From contig JAEEMP010000016.1 of assembly GCA_016283275.1 (NCBI GenBank), forward strand, positions 1 to 58,850: a stretch of 58,850 nucleotides of DNA, given 5' to 3'. Positions within the stretch are counted from its first letter, which is position 1; each line of letters opens with the position of its first letter. The notes beneath the pieces are model-generated. The model ran no database searches. It was not told where the DNA came from and was given only the letters and a program-made list of their open reading frames with translations. The position numbers were made by a program, and so were the translations under genes. Below, piece by piece: positions 43,833 to 53,263 of the stretch. Origin of the DNA: Lachnospiraceae bacterium. GTDB lineage: Bacteria > Bacillota > Clostridia > Lachnospirales > Lachnospiraceae.

Positions 43833-45447
43833 TGATCTCGATCTTTCCGTTTACTCTCTTAAACTTACTTATAAACTTCCATGCATTTTCACAGGTATGG
43901 TATCTGCATTCGTGTCCCTGATCGCTTACAGAGCTTAAAGCCGTATATACATTTCCGTCCTTGCTCTTGAATAGTTCGATCGTGAGTGTGCTCTCACGGC
44001 TTGCATCATATTCTTTTACCTGTTCGTCACCGTCGATACCCCAGATCTTGTTGCCCCAGTTTTCTCTGTCTTCAAAGGTTGTATCATAGCGCTTTACGGT
44101 ATCGTTTACCTTCAATACATAGTCGATCCTGTCAAAGCATTTCTGTGCCTGAAAAGGAAGTTCGGGAAGCGGCGTGATCTCCCCGCCCGAATAGAATACG
44201 GGAACCATAACGTCTTTGTTGATCTCGGCCGGTGCAGGCTTTCCGAATACGTTAAGGCCGAGTTCAAATGTCGCATCCATGGGAGCAAGACCCGCAAACA
44301 CTTCGGGATATTCCTGATACATATCCCATGATTTGCAGCCGCCCATTGAAAATCCCGATGCGTATATCCTCTGTGTATCGATTGAATATTTACCCTGCAA
44401 ATGCTTAATAAGTTCCATCATTTCCGTCGCCGTACTGTTTATATGGTTCTCAATACATACAAGCAGGAAGTTATGGTCATGCGCCACCCTGTACCACTCG
44501 GAAACCTGTGCGATATACATGGCCGAATCTCCGCCTCCGTGGAATGCAAGTAAAAGCGGAACAGGCCCGTTATCGAATAATTTCTTATTATAGTAAGCAA
44601 CATAACCTATCTTATGTTCTTTTGTACCCTTATCATCGCCTTCGTTGTCGGGTGAAGTCTTAACCGTTGTATAGGCAAACTCTTCCTTCATGTTAAGCTT
44701 TTCAAAATCAGGCGTTTCCATAAGCGTTCCGACCCAGCCCCATCGCATTACATGCTTTAAGAACTTTTCGTAAACTTCTTTAAAATCAAGGCTTTCTTTT
44801 ATAAAGACCTTATCGGAACCCTCTTCTATTACCTTGTTGATCTCGGCACTGTTTCCGATCGATACGATAGGCATATCACGTCTTTCGATATCGGGCTTTA
44901 CAGACAGTTTTTCAAGGATCACCCCGGCAGGGATCACATCGGCGGGACCCCATAAACCTTCACCCGTTATCGTCTTTAAAAGATGTGTTGCGATATAATC
45001 GGCAGCATCACCGCATCCGTAAATAAATGTCCTGAATATCGCTCCTCTTATTGCATAGCCGTCCGTAGTATGTGAAAACCTGTTTACCAAAACCGCCATA
45101 CCGTCTTCATGATATTGATGTATCTTTGAGTTTTTTATCAGTTCTTCGAAAAGTCCCGAAGGCGCTGTCTTGAAGCTTCCCGTATTGGGGCTTACATACA
45201 CTACCGAGGTGGCTTTAGCCACAGCGATATCATACAGCCCTTTTTCTTTTGAAATCTTTACCGCATCTTCATCAGACGGCAATACATCGGTAAAACAGAT
45301 AAGATACGGAGCTTCGAACCCGAAGTTTATTATGTCCTCCGGCAATTTGTTCGCAGGTACATATACTTTTGCACTGAATGTATCAAACTTGTGCTCCCAC
45401 ATCTTACTTCCGTCTTCAAATTTAGCAACATTTGGTTTGATTTTCAT
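43825..45447 (-). CDS. Alpha/beta-hydrolase esterase (PHB depolymerase/feruloyl-acetyl esterase-like)
   Basis: 540 aa, RBS AAGGAGG, no signal peptide. The C-terminal half is an alpha/beta hydrolase: oxyanion HGGG (303-306), nucleophile elbow GFSMGG with Ser367, and a late histidine in DQGHECRYHTCENAW. The N-terminal ~250 residues (beta-rich, with SIGNSAEINKVIEEG) have no recognised motif. Families with GFSMGG and an HGGG motif include PHB depolymerases and feruloyl/acetyl-xylan esterases. Next to GH51 and GH120 genes, removal of side groups from xylan oligosaccharides inside the cell is the best guess; the substrate is inferred only. Confidence 0.82.
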   Translation of the reverse strand: MKIKPNVAKFEDGSKMWEHKFDTFSAKVYVPANKLPEDIINFGFEAPYLICFTDVLPSDEDAVKISKEKGLYDIAVAKATSVVYVSPNTGSFKTAPSGLFEELIKNSKIHQYHEDGMAVLVNRFSHTTDGYAIRGAIFRTFIYGCGDAADYIATHLLKTITGEGLWGPADVIPAGVILEKLSVKPDIERRDMPIVSIGNSAEINKVIEEGSDKVFIKESLDFKEVYEKFLKHVMRWGWVGTLMETPDFEKLNMKEEFAYTTVKTSPDNEGDDKGTKEHKIGYVAYYNKKLFDNGPVPLLLAFHGGGDSAMYIAQVSEWYRVAHDHNFLLVCIENHINSTATEMMELIKHLQGKYSIDTQRIYASGFSMGGCKSWDMYQEYPEVFAGLAPMDATFELGLNVFGKPAPAEINKDVMVPVFYSGGEITPLPELPFQAQKCFDRIDYVLKVNDTVKRYDTTFEDRENWGNKIWGIDGDEQVKEYDASRESTLTIELFKSKDGNVYTALSSVSDQGHECRYHTCENAWKFISKFKRVNGKIEIIK

Positions 45448-45457
45448 AAAAACCTCC

Positions 45458-45486
45458 TTGATTTAATAAATCGATTTACTTATAGT
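45458..45486 (+). promoter_or_regulatory. Promoter of the MATE gene
   Basis: TTGATT (45458-45463), 17 bases, TATAGT (45481-45486). Start near 45493, about 25 bases ahead of the ATG. It overlaps the RBS of the divergent esterase gene. Confidence 0.65.
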
Positions 45487-45518
45487 ATATAATGATTTGT
45501 GTTTATGGAGTAAGAAAA

Positions 45519-46871
45519 ATGAAATTATTTGTTAAAGATCCCGATTTTTACAAAAAAGCAGCTCAGATAGCGATCCCGATATCGCTGCAGAGCATGATCA
45601 CCATAGGCGTCAACCTTGCCGACAACGTTATGGTCGGTAAACTCGGTGAAACAACCCTTTCCGCAACATCTCTTGCCAACCAGTTCGTGGGCATCTTCCA
45701 GATATGCTGTATGGGACTCGGAATGGGCGCCAGCGTTCTAACCGCAAGATTCTGGGGCATGAAAGATATCCCTTCCCTTAAAAAGGCGCTAAGCCTTATG
45801 ATCAGGCTGTGTGCATTTCTGGCTATAGTGATCTTCACGATACCCACATTACTGTTTCCGGCAAGCATCATGAGATTATATACCAATGAGGCTCCCGTCG
45901 TAGCGGAAGGCTTAAGGTATTTTAAATGGATATTCCCATGTTACATATTACAGGGACTGGCCTTAACCTGTACGATAGTTTTAAGAAGCGTCGGGCAGGT
46001 AAAAATACCGCTTTTTTCCTCGATCGGAGCGTTCTTTGTAAATGTTTTCTTTAACTATATCCTTATCTTCGGTAAACTCGGTCTTCCCGCAATGGGAATC
46101 GAAGGTGCCGCGCTCGGAACCCTTATCGCCAGAATATTTGAATTTATATTTATCTGCGGATATCTTCTTTTCTTCGATAAAAAGATTGCTTACAGGATTT
46201 CCGATATATTCGTAAAATGCGGAGACCTGCTTAAAACCTACATCTCGATCTCAATGCCCGTATTTGTGTCCGATACCTTGCTTGCGCTCGGCAACTCCGC
46301 AGTCGCAATGGTCATGGGCAGGATTGGCCAGAATTTTGTATCGGCCAACGCGATCACAGTCGTAACACAGCAATTAAGCACAGTCCTTATACAGGGTATC
46401 TGCCATGCAAGCTGCATAGTTACTGGCCATACATTGGGTGAAGGCTATAAAGAAAAGGCTCAGGACGAAGCCTGGACTTTTTTGGGCCTTTCAATGGTGA
46501 TCGGTCTTATCGGCTCCCTTATAATTCTTATCATAAGTACGCCTATAATCAATTTTTACAATATTACCGACGAGACCAAAGCCATTGCGCATGAGCTTAT
46601 GAACTCGATAGCTTTGATCGTCGTATTCCAGTCAATGAACAGTATCCTTACAAAAGGAGTACTTAGAGGCGGCGGAGACACAAAGTTCTTAATGGCCGCT
46701 GATATACTGTTCCTCTGGGTATTATCGATACCGCTCGGAGCACTTGCAGGTCTTATCTGGCACCTTGATGCATTCTGGATCTACTTCTTCTTAAAGATCG
46801 ATCAGATAGTCAAATCAGTCTGGTGTATCTTCAGGCTGAGAAGCGGAAAATGGATCAAGGTAATCAAATAG
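45519..46871 (+). CDS. MATE-family multidrug/Na+-coupled efflux transporter
   Basis: 450 aa from the ATG at 45519 (GGAG, 8 bases); the longer in-frame start has no RBS. Twelve hydrophobic helices in two repeats, with MATE signatures IPISLQSMITIGVNLADNVMVG in helix 1 and VLRGGGDTKFLM near residue 390. Exports cationic drugs or similar using an ion gradient. Monocistronic, with a strong promoter and terminator; it splits the carbohydrate genes rather than belonging to them. Confidence 0.94.
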   Translation: MKLFVKDPDFYKKAAQIAIPISLQSMITIGVNLADNVMVGKLGETTLSATSLANQFVGIFQICCMGLGMGASVLTARFWGMKDIPSLKKALSLMIRLCAFLAIVIFTIPTLLFPASIMRLYTNEAPVVAEGLRYFKWIFPCYILQGLALTCTIVLRSVGQVKIPLFSSIGAFFVNVFFNYILIFGKLGLPAMGIEGAALGTLIARIFEFIFICGYLLFFDKKIAYRISDIFVKCGDLLKTYISISMPVFVSDTLLALGNSAVAMVMGRIGQNFVSANAITVVTQQLSTVLIQGICHASCIVTGHTLGEGYKEKAQDEAWTFLGLSMVIGLIGSLIILIISTPIINFYNITDETKAIAHELMNSIALIVVFQSMNSILTKGVLRGGGDTKFLMAADILFLWVLSIPLGALAGLIWHLDAFWIYFFLKIDQIVKSVWCIFRLRSGKWIKVIK

Positions 46872-46885
46872 CGCCGATATTTACT

Positions 46886-46912
46886 AACCCGCGGAAAGAT
46901 CCGCGGGTTTTT
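46886..46912 (+). terminator. MATE gene terminator
   Basis: AACCCGCGGA (46886-46895), loop AAGA, TCCGCGGGTT (46900-46909), then TTTATG. Ten-bp perfect stem. Confidence 0.9.
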
Positions 46913-46960
46913 ATGTGTATTTTCGGATAACATGCCGCTTACGGCCTTACCGATCATCTT

Positions 46961-48559
46961 TTATTTCTTAAATACGAACACATTCCATGAAAGCGGTTTT
47001 ACATGGGTCTTAAACTCTCCGTTTTCAACCGTTCCGTCTGTGATCTCAACAGGAACGATAACATTGGGGTCATCAAAACTGTTCTTAAGCTCCATATCGT
47101 TGTTTTGTATCACGATATGCTTATCGAACTTATAACCTTCAAAGCCTTTGATATCCAAAGTAAGCGGATATTCGTTCTCTTCGCTTCTGTTTATCGCGAA
47201 GATCGTAAGTCTTTCGTTTTCTTTGTCCCATGCACTTGCCGAATCAATAAAATTAAGCCCTTCTTTTCCCGTATACTGCGATGTGTCGTCGATCGCATAT
47301 CCCGGAAGGTCGAAGGTTTCGGAATCAACATCAGTCTGCATGGATATACCTTTTGCATATTCCATAAGTTCTGAGAATGCATAATGTGAAGCCGACTTCC
47401 ATACATGGTCGTGATTGGATGCACAGAGTGCCGAAAGACCGCCCGTCATACATCCGATCTTAACTCTGTCCGCATGACGAAGGAGTGCAAGCTGTATAGA
47501 CACCATGCCGAGCATGTGGAGCATATCTCCTCCCGGGAAAGCTCTGTCATTCATGTTGTCGGGATCGTGAAGGATGTACTTTCTTTCGGGATCAAACTTA
47601 TAATGAGCCGCTGCCATATTGTGATAACCGTAACCGGGATGTAACGGGCTGTTCGGTCTTATCATCGCACCGTACTCGTCAAACGAAAGCATTATCTTCT
47701 TTGGCGATCTGCACTTTGCTCCCACGAGGTCACACATTGCGATCTCGGTATTGATGTAATCTTCATAATATTCGGCGCCTCCCAAAAATGCCTTTAAGTC
47801 GCCGGGAGGTGCACTGTGATAATGATGCATTGAAAGATAATCTACAGTCTCGTAACACTGTTCAAGGACCGTTTCTTCCCATGTGGGATAATGATCCATA
47901 AAAAGCGCGGATGAAGCGCATACCCCTGTTTCAATGGATGCATCGATCCACTTCATCGCTTTTGATACTTCATTACACATAACACCGTAGCCTCTGGGAT
48001 CTTTATCCCATGAGCCTAGCTGCCAGGGGCCGTCCATCTCATTGCCCAGATACCATGTCTTTACCTTGTAAGGATTCTCATGACCGTTCTTCTTACGAAG
48101 ATCCGACCAGTAAGTACCGCCCTCGTGATTTGTATACTCAACTATATCCATGGCATCCTGCATGGTGCCGGTTCCTAAGTTGACCGTATACAGGGGCTCT
48201 GTGTTAACCTTCTCCGCCCACTGAAGATACTCATCGTGTCCCACATCATTGGGTATGTACTGATACCATGCGGGATCAAGATGTACCTTCCTTTGATCCT
48301 TTGGCCCTATCGAATCCTTCCACTGCCATGCGGATACGAAGTTTCCGCCGGGCAATCTCACCGCCGGCATAGCGGTGTCCTTAAGTGCGTTGATGAAATC
48401 CGTACGAAATCCCTGTTCATCCGCGGTAGGATGTTTGGGATTGTACATTGTACCGTTTACCATAGTCCCGATAGGCTCCAAAAATGTACTGAAAAGCCTT
48501 GGTGATATCTCTCCTATCTTAAAAGAGGGGTGAACGGTGATCTTTGCGTTTTTTGCCAT
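46961..48559 (-). CDS. GH51 alpha-L-arabinofuranosidase
   Basis: 532 aa from the ATG at 48559 (RBS AAGGAG). Removes arabinofuranosyl side groups from arabinoxylan or arabinan oligosaccharides by a retaining mechanism. The (beta/alpha)8 barrel starts RLFSTFLEP...RLPGGNF and the acid/base Glu174 is in TWYLGNEMDGPWQLG. The nucleophile Glu295 is in LSFDEYG. A C-terminal beta-sandwich follows. No signal peptide, so cytoplasmic. Upstream operator-like palindromes suggest substrate control. The spacing and residues match GH51 enzymes of other Firmicutes. Confidence 0.93.
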   Translation of the reverse strand: MAKNAKITVHPSFKIGEISPRLFSTFLEPIGTMVNGTMYNPKHPTADEQGFRTDFINALKDTAMPAVRLPGGNFVSAWQWKDSIGPKDQRKVHLDPAWYQYIPNDVGHDEYLQWAEKVNTEPLYTVNLGTGTMQDAMDIVEYTNHEGGTYWSDLRKKNGHENPYKVKTWYLGNEMDGPWQLGSWDKDPRGYGVMCNEVSKAMKWIDASIETGVCASSALFMDHYPTWEETVLEQCYETVDYLSMHHYHSAPPGDLKAFLGGAEYYEDYINTEIAMCDLVGAKCRSPKKIMLSFDEYGAMIRPNSPLHPGYGYHNMAAAHYKFDPERKYILHDPDNMNDRAFPGGDMLHMLGMVSIQLALLRHADRVKIGCMTGGLSALCASNHDHVWKSASHYAFSELMEYAKGISMQTDVDSETFDLPGYAIDDTSQYTGKEGLNFIDSASAWDKENERLTIFAINRSEENEYPLTLDIKGFEGYKFDKHIVIQNNDMELKNSFDDPNVIVPVEITDGTVENGEFKTHVKPLSWNVFVFKK

Positions 48560-48594
48560 TTCTTTCTCCTTTATAAACCACCCAAATTGATTAG

Positions 48595-48637
48595 TGTAAC
48601 GTTTTACAAGTATGATATTAACATTTGACATTTGTCA
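48595..48637 (-). promoter_or_regulatory. Palindromic operator candidates upstream of GH51
   Basis: Two palindromes: TGTAACGTTTTACA (48595-48608, arms TGTAA/TTACA around CG, LacI-like) and TGACATTTGTCA (48626-48637). On the minus strand CTGACA, an 18-base spacer and CATACT give a plausible promoter between them, so the first palindrome would lie just past the transcript start. No regulator gene is nearby. Confidence 0.45.
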
Positions 48638-48725
48638 GTGCTTCTCTTAAAATGCTAAAAAATTACTTAAATAATGCCAAAGTGTCAAACATGTAAAAGA
48701 AATCGACAAAATTTCAAAATATATA

Positions 48726-48754
48726 TTGACAAGCATCTGTTATATGTGTATATA
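48726..48754 (+). promoter_or_regulatory. Promoter of the CPBP protease gene
   Basis: TTGACA (48726-48731), 17 bases, TATATA (48749-48754), both near-consensus. Leader of about 45 bases. Confidence 0.8.
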
Positions 48755-48804
48755 TAACATATAAACAGTTTATAAACACTTTGACATAAAAAAGGAGAAT
48801 CGGT

Positions 48805-49791
48805 ATGTATCCATTAAGAACTTTGATCATTTTCATCTTGATCCTTGCGATCTACTTCGGTCTTTTTGCGGTAGTTGCAAAATCCGCACGCGCGGCGGGG
48901 AAAAAAGCCGGGTTTTACTTCCTGGCCCTTGTACCTATGGCTTGCTCATTTGTACTTCAGGTGCTCGTAGCCGTAGTGGTTGAAGTCGGTGCAATAGTTA
49001 ATCTTATGGCAAGCGGCCTTTCCACACCCGACGGTCTTACAAACGCTGTTATGGAGCTTGCGACCGACAGCAGCTTTATGTTGAAGATTACCGTAGCTGT
49101 CCATATCTGCCAGGTAATCCTCGGAATAATCTTCTATTTAACGGTATTCAAGGTTAAACCCGTTAATCCTGCAAAACATTTTTCCGTAACTTCGGTTCCC
49201 GCTATCCTGATAGGCTTTATCGGCATAGAACTTGTATTCAGTCTTCTTCTTAACTTTGCAGGCTATATCTTCCCCAAGACTATGCAAGAATACGGAGAAC
49301 TTATCGAATCGACAGGAATCGCCGATCTTACGCCCCTTGCAGCGTTTGCAACACTTGTACTTGCACCCATCGGCGAAGAGATCCTTATGAGAGGTATGAC
49401 GGTCAGGATCCTTAAGAAATGCACCGATAAGTTCTTTGTGATAAATGTTATCCAGGCTTTACTCTTCGGAATACTTCACGCAAATCTTGTTCAGGGCACA
49501 TACGCATTTATCCTCGGACTTGTACTCGGATATATCGCAAAGCGTTATAACACTATCTATGCATCGATGCTTGCACACCTTGCATTTAACTTCTCCGGAA
49601 CCTACATCGTATCATGGCTTATGGGCGGTGAAGAGGAAACGCTCGCAGTCTCTACCATACTCCTTACACTCGGTATCGCTTTGGTATGTCTCGCGATCGG
49701 CTACGTCCTTTTAAAGCGCGACAAGCCTTACGCTGAAACCCCTGAGGAAGTTTTGATCCCCGCAGAACAGCCGGCAGAACCCATGGAATAA
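48805..49791 (+). CDS. CPBP-family intramembrane metalloprotease (CAAX/Abi)
   Basis: 328 aa, RBS AAAGGAG. About eight transmembrane helices. The three active-site motifs are intact: GEEILMRG with Glu191/Glu192 and Arg196, FGILHAN with His225, and HLAFN with His258 and Asn262. Family members cleave prenylated or bacteriocin-like peptides, or give self-immunity. There is no bacteriocin gene nearby, so its substrate is unknown. A perfect terminator separates it from GH120. Confidence 0.92.
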   Translation: MYPLRTLIIFILILAIYFGLFAVVAKSARAAGKKAGFYFLALVPMACSFVLQVLVAVVVEVGAIVNLMASGLSTPDGLTNAVMELATDSSFMLKITVAVHICQVILGIIFYLTVFKVKPVNPAKHFSVTSVPAILIGFIGIELVFSLLLNFAGYIFPKTMQEYGELIESTGIADLTPLAAFATLVLAPIGEEILMRGMTVRILKKCTDKFFVINVIQALLFGILHANLVQGTYAFILGLVLGYIAKRYNTIYASMLAHLAFNFSGTYIVSWLMGGEEETLAVSTILLTLGIALVCLAIGYVLLKRDKPYAETPEEVLIPAEQPAEPME

Positions 49792-49812
49792 TCAAATCAG
49801 CATTTAACATTT

Positions 49813-49846
49813 AAAAAGGGAACGCTTTTAAAGCGTTCCCTTTTTT
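49813..49846. terminator. Bidirectional terminator, CPBP and GH120 genes
   Basis: Near-perfect palindrome, AAGGGAACGCTTT with AAAGCGTTCCCTT, flanked by A and T tracts, so it works for both convergent genes. Confidence 0.95.
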
Positions 49847-49863
49847 GTTGATCTTATATCTTA

Positions 49864-51870
49864 TCAATACACTCTTGCTTTTGATGCTTCCACGGTTGCA
49901 AACGGGCCGGGGATCACATTTAATCCGCGCTTATCGCCGAAATAGTCTTCATCGAATGTGATCGGTGTACCGTCAGGGTTTTCATAATATTCTTCGGGCT
50001 CGAATGCCTTGCCCAAAGTTTCCGTACATATCGTGTGAACCTTAAAGTCCTTTACAAGGTCGACCACGTTTGTATCAAGGCAGTACTCTCCGTCTTTCTC
50101 GACAAGATTTACATATGCGTTCTCGCTGCTTACAAACTTGTCCGTTTCTTTTGCAAAAGAACCTGCTCCCGAAAGATATGCATTGCCGTGAGACCATACC
50201 GGAAGGTGTCCGAAGTGAGCCGATGCAAGTTTGCCCATATCGGGACGTTTTACTCCGATGTCGAACTGCTTGATCCAGTCTTCATATACGGGATATTCAT
50301 CCCATACATGGGTTCCGACCTCAAGATTGGAAGGAACTCTTTCCATGTTCCAGCCGTCCAGATAATCCTCGGGTATCGGTGTACGCTGTATGAAAATGTT
50401 GTTGTAGAATCTGTCGTCGCCGTGAAGTATGGTCATAAAGCCGAGGACTTCTGTCCGGTGAGGAATATGGTAAGGAGTGTAACGGGGCTGATTCTTTCCG
50501 TCGATGACCGAGTCAACGCCGCTTCCCACCATTACAAACGAACCGCAGATAAGGTTGTGTACCATGGCAACACCTTCCGTAGCCACTCTTAAAGAGCAGG
50601 GGCTTAAAAGAATGTTGTTGTCTATGAGCATGGGACCGTGTCCCACTTCCACAAAGATATCCTGATCGAATCTGTCGGGACGGGCCTTTATGAACGCGGG
50701 CGGATTATTGTCATGTAAAAAGTTTCTTGTGATCCTGGTGCCCTGTGCTTCCCAGTCTGTCCAGATACCCATCGAGCAGTGATGGATGTGGTTGCGTCTG
50801 AAGATCACATCAATAGCCGCATGGAACTTGATGCCTGCGATTTCCGCACCGCCAAGCTGCTGCATGTTGTTTATATTATGGATATGGTTGTCCTCGATGA
50901 TCGAGAATACGCAACCCATACGCCCTACTATACCTGTCTGCTCACAATGATGGATGTGGCAGCGTCTTACGATATGAGAACCTACGGTCTCTTTTGTCCA
51001 GCCGTCGTACTGTGCGCGGCAGACCGCATCTCTTTCCATCTGTGTGGGACTCTTGACATGTTTATGGAAGAAATAATTGTCGTTGTTTTCCTGTGAATAG
51101 TTACCGAACGAGATACCGCAGCATTTTGATCCCGATATATCACAGTCTTCGATTATCCAGCCTTTTGACCAATGTGCGCCGATCATACCGTCCTGATAAG
51201 CTGCGGGAGGCGCCCATGTGGTTGCCGCCTTGCATACCGTAAATCCCGAAAGAGTTATATAACTTATGTACTTTTCGGAAGGCATGAAACAGTTACGTCT
51301 TACGGTTATCTCGACCTTATTCTCCGAAGGATTGAGATCCTGGAAGTTTGCATAGATGACCGTTTCGTTGGTTTCTTTGTCCTGGCAGGTATACCACTTA
51401 TAGATCGAAAACTCGGGTTCCCAGCTTCTTTCATAGACCTTACCTTCGATACATTCTTCAAGAGTCTGTGTCTCATAGAACATCCTGTCGTTAACATACA
51501 CGTTACCCGTATGGATGTGATTGGGTGCGAAATACCAGTCGCCTTCAACCTCAACGATATAAGGGTTGTAAGAACCGAATACCGTATTGTCGATCCTGGT
51601 CACATAAGTGGTACCTTCATAAGGCATCCAGTCGGTCACAAGCTCTGCACCCGTGATGACAGCTTTCAATGGTTCTTCGGAAATATAGGATATACGCGCG
51701 TCCTCGCGGCCGGCATTTTTAGGGTTTACATACTCCCTGTAAATACCGGGTGCAACAATGATCTCATCTCCGGCCACCGCGATCTTTGCGGCATCGTTTA
51801 TGGCCTTGAAAGGTGATTCCTTGGAACCGTTGCCGCCTCTTGCGGCTTTTTGGTTTACATAAATTTTCAT
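49864..51870 (-). CDS. GH120 beta-xylosidase (right-handed beta-helix)
   Basis: 668 aa with no signal peptide. Parallel beta-helix repeats (NHIHHC, DNHIHN and similar). The N-terminus (GDEIIVAPGIYREYVNPKNAG, then VFGSYNPYIVEVEGDWYF) and the active-site strings match GH120, founded on the Thermoanaerobacterium XylC. Candidate nucleophile Asp372 in MGIWTDWEAQGTRI and candidate acid/base Glu408 in DIFVEVGHGPMLID, chosen by motif resemblance. It would release xylose from xylo-oligosaccharides in the cytoplasm. Found with GH51 and an esterase, fitting arabinoxylan-oligosaccharide use. An in-family polysaccharide lyase reading is less likely. Confidence 0.87.
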   Translation of the reverse strand: MKIYVNQKAARGGNGSKESPFKAINDAAKIAVAGDEIIVAPGIYREYVNPKNAGREDARISYISEEPLKAVITGAELVTDWMPYEGTTYVTRIDNTVFGSYNPYIVEVEGDWYFAPNHIHTGNVYVNDRMFYETQTLEECIEGKVYERSWEPEFSIYKWYTCQDKETNETVIYANFQDLNPSENKVEITVRRNCFMPSEKYISYITLSGFTVCKAATTWAPPAAYQDGMIGAHWSKGWIIEDCDISGSKCCGISFGNYSQENNDNYFFHKHVKSPTQMERDAVCRAQYDGWTKETVGSHIVRRCHIHHCEQTGIVGRMGCVFSIIEDNHIHNINNMQQLGGAEIAGIKFHAAIDVIFRRNHIHHCSMGIWTDWEAQGTRITRNFLHDNNPPAFIKARPDRFDQDIFVEVGHGPMLIDNNILLSPCSLRVATEGVAMVHNLICGSFVMVGSGVDSVIDGKNQPRYTPYHIPHRTEVLGFMTILHGDDRFYNNIFIQRTPIPEDYLDGWNMERVPSNLEVGTHVWDEYPVYEDWIKQFDIGVKRPDMGKLASAHFGHLPVWSHGNAYLSGAGSFAKETDKFVSSENAYVNLVEKDGEYCLDTNVVDLVKDFKVHTICTETLGKAFEPEEYYENPDGTPITFDEDYFGDKRGLNVIPGPFATVEASKARVY

Positions 51871-51968
51871 ATTAACCCCCGTTAAATATATTTAAGCTTA
51901 CGCTTATTATTTTACATGAATTAAATATACCCCTTTTGACTAAAGCCCCGCAACCGATTATTGAACTC

Positions 51969-51998
51969 TTGCCTTATCATATATTAAAGTTTTATAAT
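51969..51998 (+). promoter_or_regulatory. pncB promoter
   Basis: TTGCCT (51969-51974), 18 bases, TATAAT (51993-51998), start near 52005 and a ~27-base leader. Confidence 0.7.
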
Positions 51999-52031
51999 AC
52001 GATACAAACAAAATTCAGCGCGGAGGCAGAT

Positions 52032-53252
52032 ATGGAGAGGATAATAACAAGCTTACTTGAGACTGATGCATACAAGTTCTCGATGGGACAGGCGATCTAT
52101 CACCAGTTCAGCGATTACAAGACCACCTGGAGTTTTAAATGCAGAAACGAGGACGTCCGCTTCACTCCTGAGATGATCGAAGAGATCAAAAATCAGATAA
52201 AGTTATATTGTGATTTAAGATTTTCCGAGGAGGAGCTTGATTATCTTAACAATATAAAGTGGATAAAAGGTTCATATGTGGACTTTTTAAGACTCTGGAA
52301 ACCCAGATTTGACGATTTTGCATTCGGAACCGATGCACCTTGCGGCCTCACGATCGAAACAAGAGGCACCTGGCTCAATACCTCGATGTATGAGATCCCT
52401 ACTCTCGCGATAGTAAATGAAGTATATTTCCGCATGCAGTATGATTACGACGAATTATTTGAAAGTTTCAAAGAACGCCTTGACGAAAAGATCCAAGGAT
52501 TGTTTAACGGAACGTATGAACTCGGTGCCTTCAGCGAATTCGGCATGAGAAGGCGTCTTTCCGGTGAAGCACAGGAACTTGCCGTTAAGAAACTTTCTTC
52601 GCAGATATACCCCTCTTCTACCTTTGTGGGAACCTCAAATGTATATTTGGCCAAAAAATACAATATTAAACCCGTCGGAACTATGGCTCATGAATGGATC
52701 ATGTGCGTAGGCCAGGGCAATCACAAACACAATCCCGCATATTCAAACTGGTACGCACTCGATGCATGGGTAAAAGAATACGGCGTTTTAAACGGAACCG
52801 CACTTACCGATGCGATCACTACAGAATGTTTCCTTAAGGACTTTCAGCTTACCTATGCAACCCTGTTCAGCGGCGTGCGCCATGACAGCGGCGACCCGAT
52901 AGCCTGGGGCAAACGTATGATAGAACACTATAAGAGCCTCGATATCGATCCTCTTACAAAAACGCTTCTGTTCAGCGACAGTTTGGACTTTACCCGCGCC
53001 ACCAAGATCAACCGCTACTTCAAGGGTAAAGCCAAAGTTGCTTTCGGTATCGGCACATATATAGCAAACGACACCAAAGTGCCTGCACTTAACATAGTCA
53101 TGAAGACCACGGCCTGCAACGGAATGGATGTGGCCAAGATCTCCGACGTCGAAGGAAAGGGAATGTGCAAGAGTGCTGAATACGAGCACTATTTAAACCG
53201 CTGCATAAACTGGCGCATGACCCACGAAAACGGCAATTCTCTGCGTGTCTGA
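52032..53252 (+). CDS. pncB: Nicotinate phosphoribosyltransferase
   Basis: 406 aa from the ATG at 52032 (RBS GGAGG, 8 bases); the longer in-frame start is inside the promoter. Converts nicotinate plus PRPP to NaMN in the Preiss-Handler route to NAD. Motifs: ETDAYKFSMGQAIYH, FSEFGMRRR, VGTSNVYLAKKYNIKPVGTMAHEW (the phospho-histidine region), VRHDSGDP. The PncB (E. coli) subtype is the closest. Convergent with the HelD-like gene, only 11 bases apart. NMN from the pncC-type enzyme would join the same pathway. Confidence 0.95.
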   Translation: MERIITSLLETDAYKFSMGQAIYHQFSDYKTTWSFKCRNEDVRFTPEMIEEIKNQIKLYCDLRFSEEELDYLNNIKWIKGSYVDFLRLWKPRFDDFAFGTDAPCGLTIETRGTWLNTSMYEIPTLAIVNEVYFRMQYDYDELFESFKERLDEKIQGLFNGTYELGAFSEFGMRRRLSGEAQELAVKKLSSQIYPSSTFVGTSNVYLAKKYNIKPVGTMAHEWIMCVGQGNHKHNPAYSNWYALDAWVKEYGVLNGTALTDAITTECFLKDFQLTYATLFSGVRHDSGDPIAWGKRMIEHYKSLDIDPLTKTLLFSDSLDFTRATKINRYFKGKAKVAFGIGTYIANDTKVPALNIVMKTTACNGMDVAKISDVEGKGMCKSAEYEHYLNRCINWRMTHENGNSLRV

Positions 53253-53263
53253 CCGGGCGCGGC

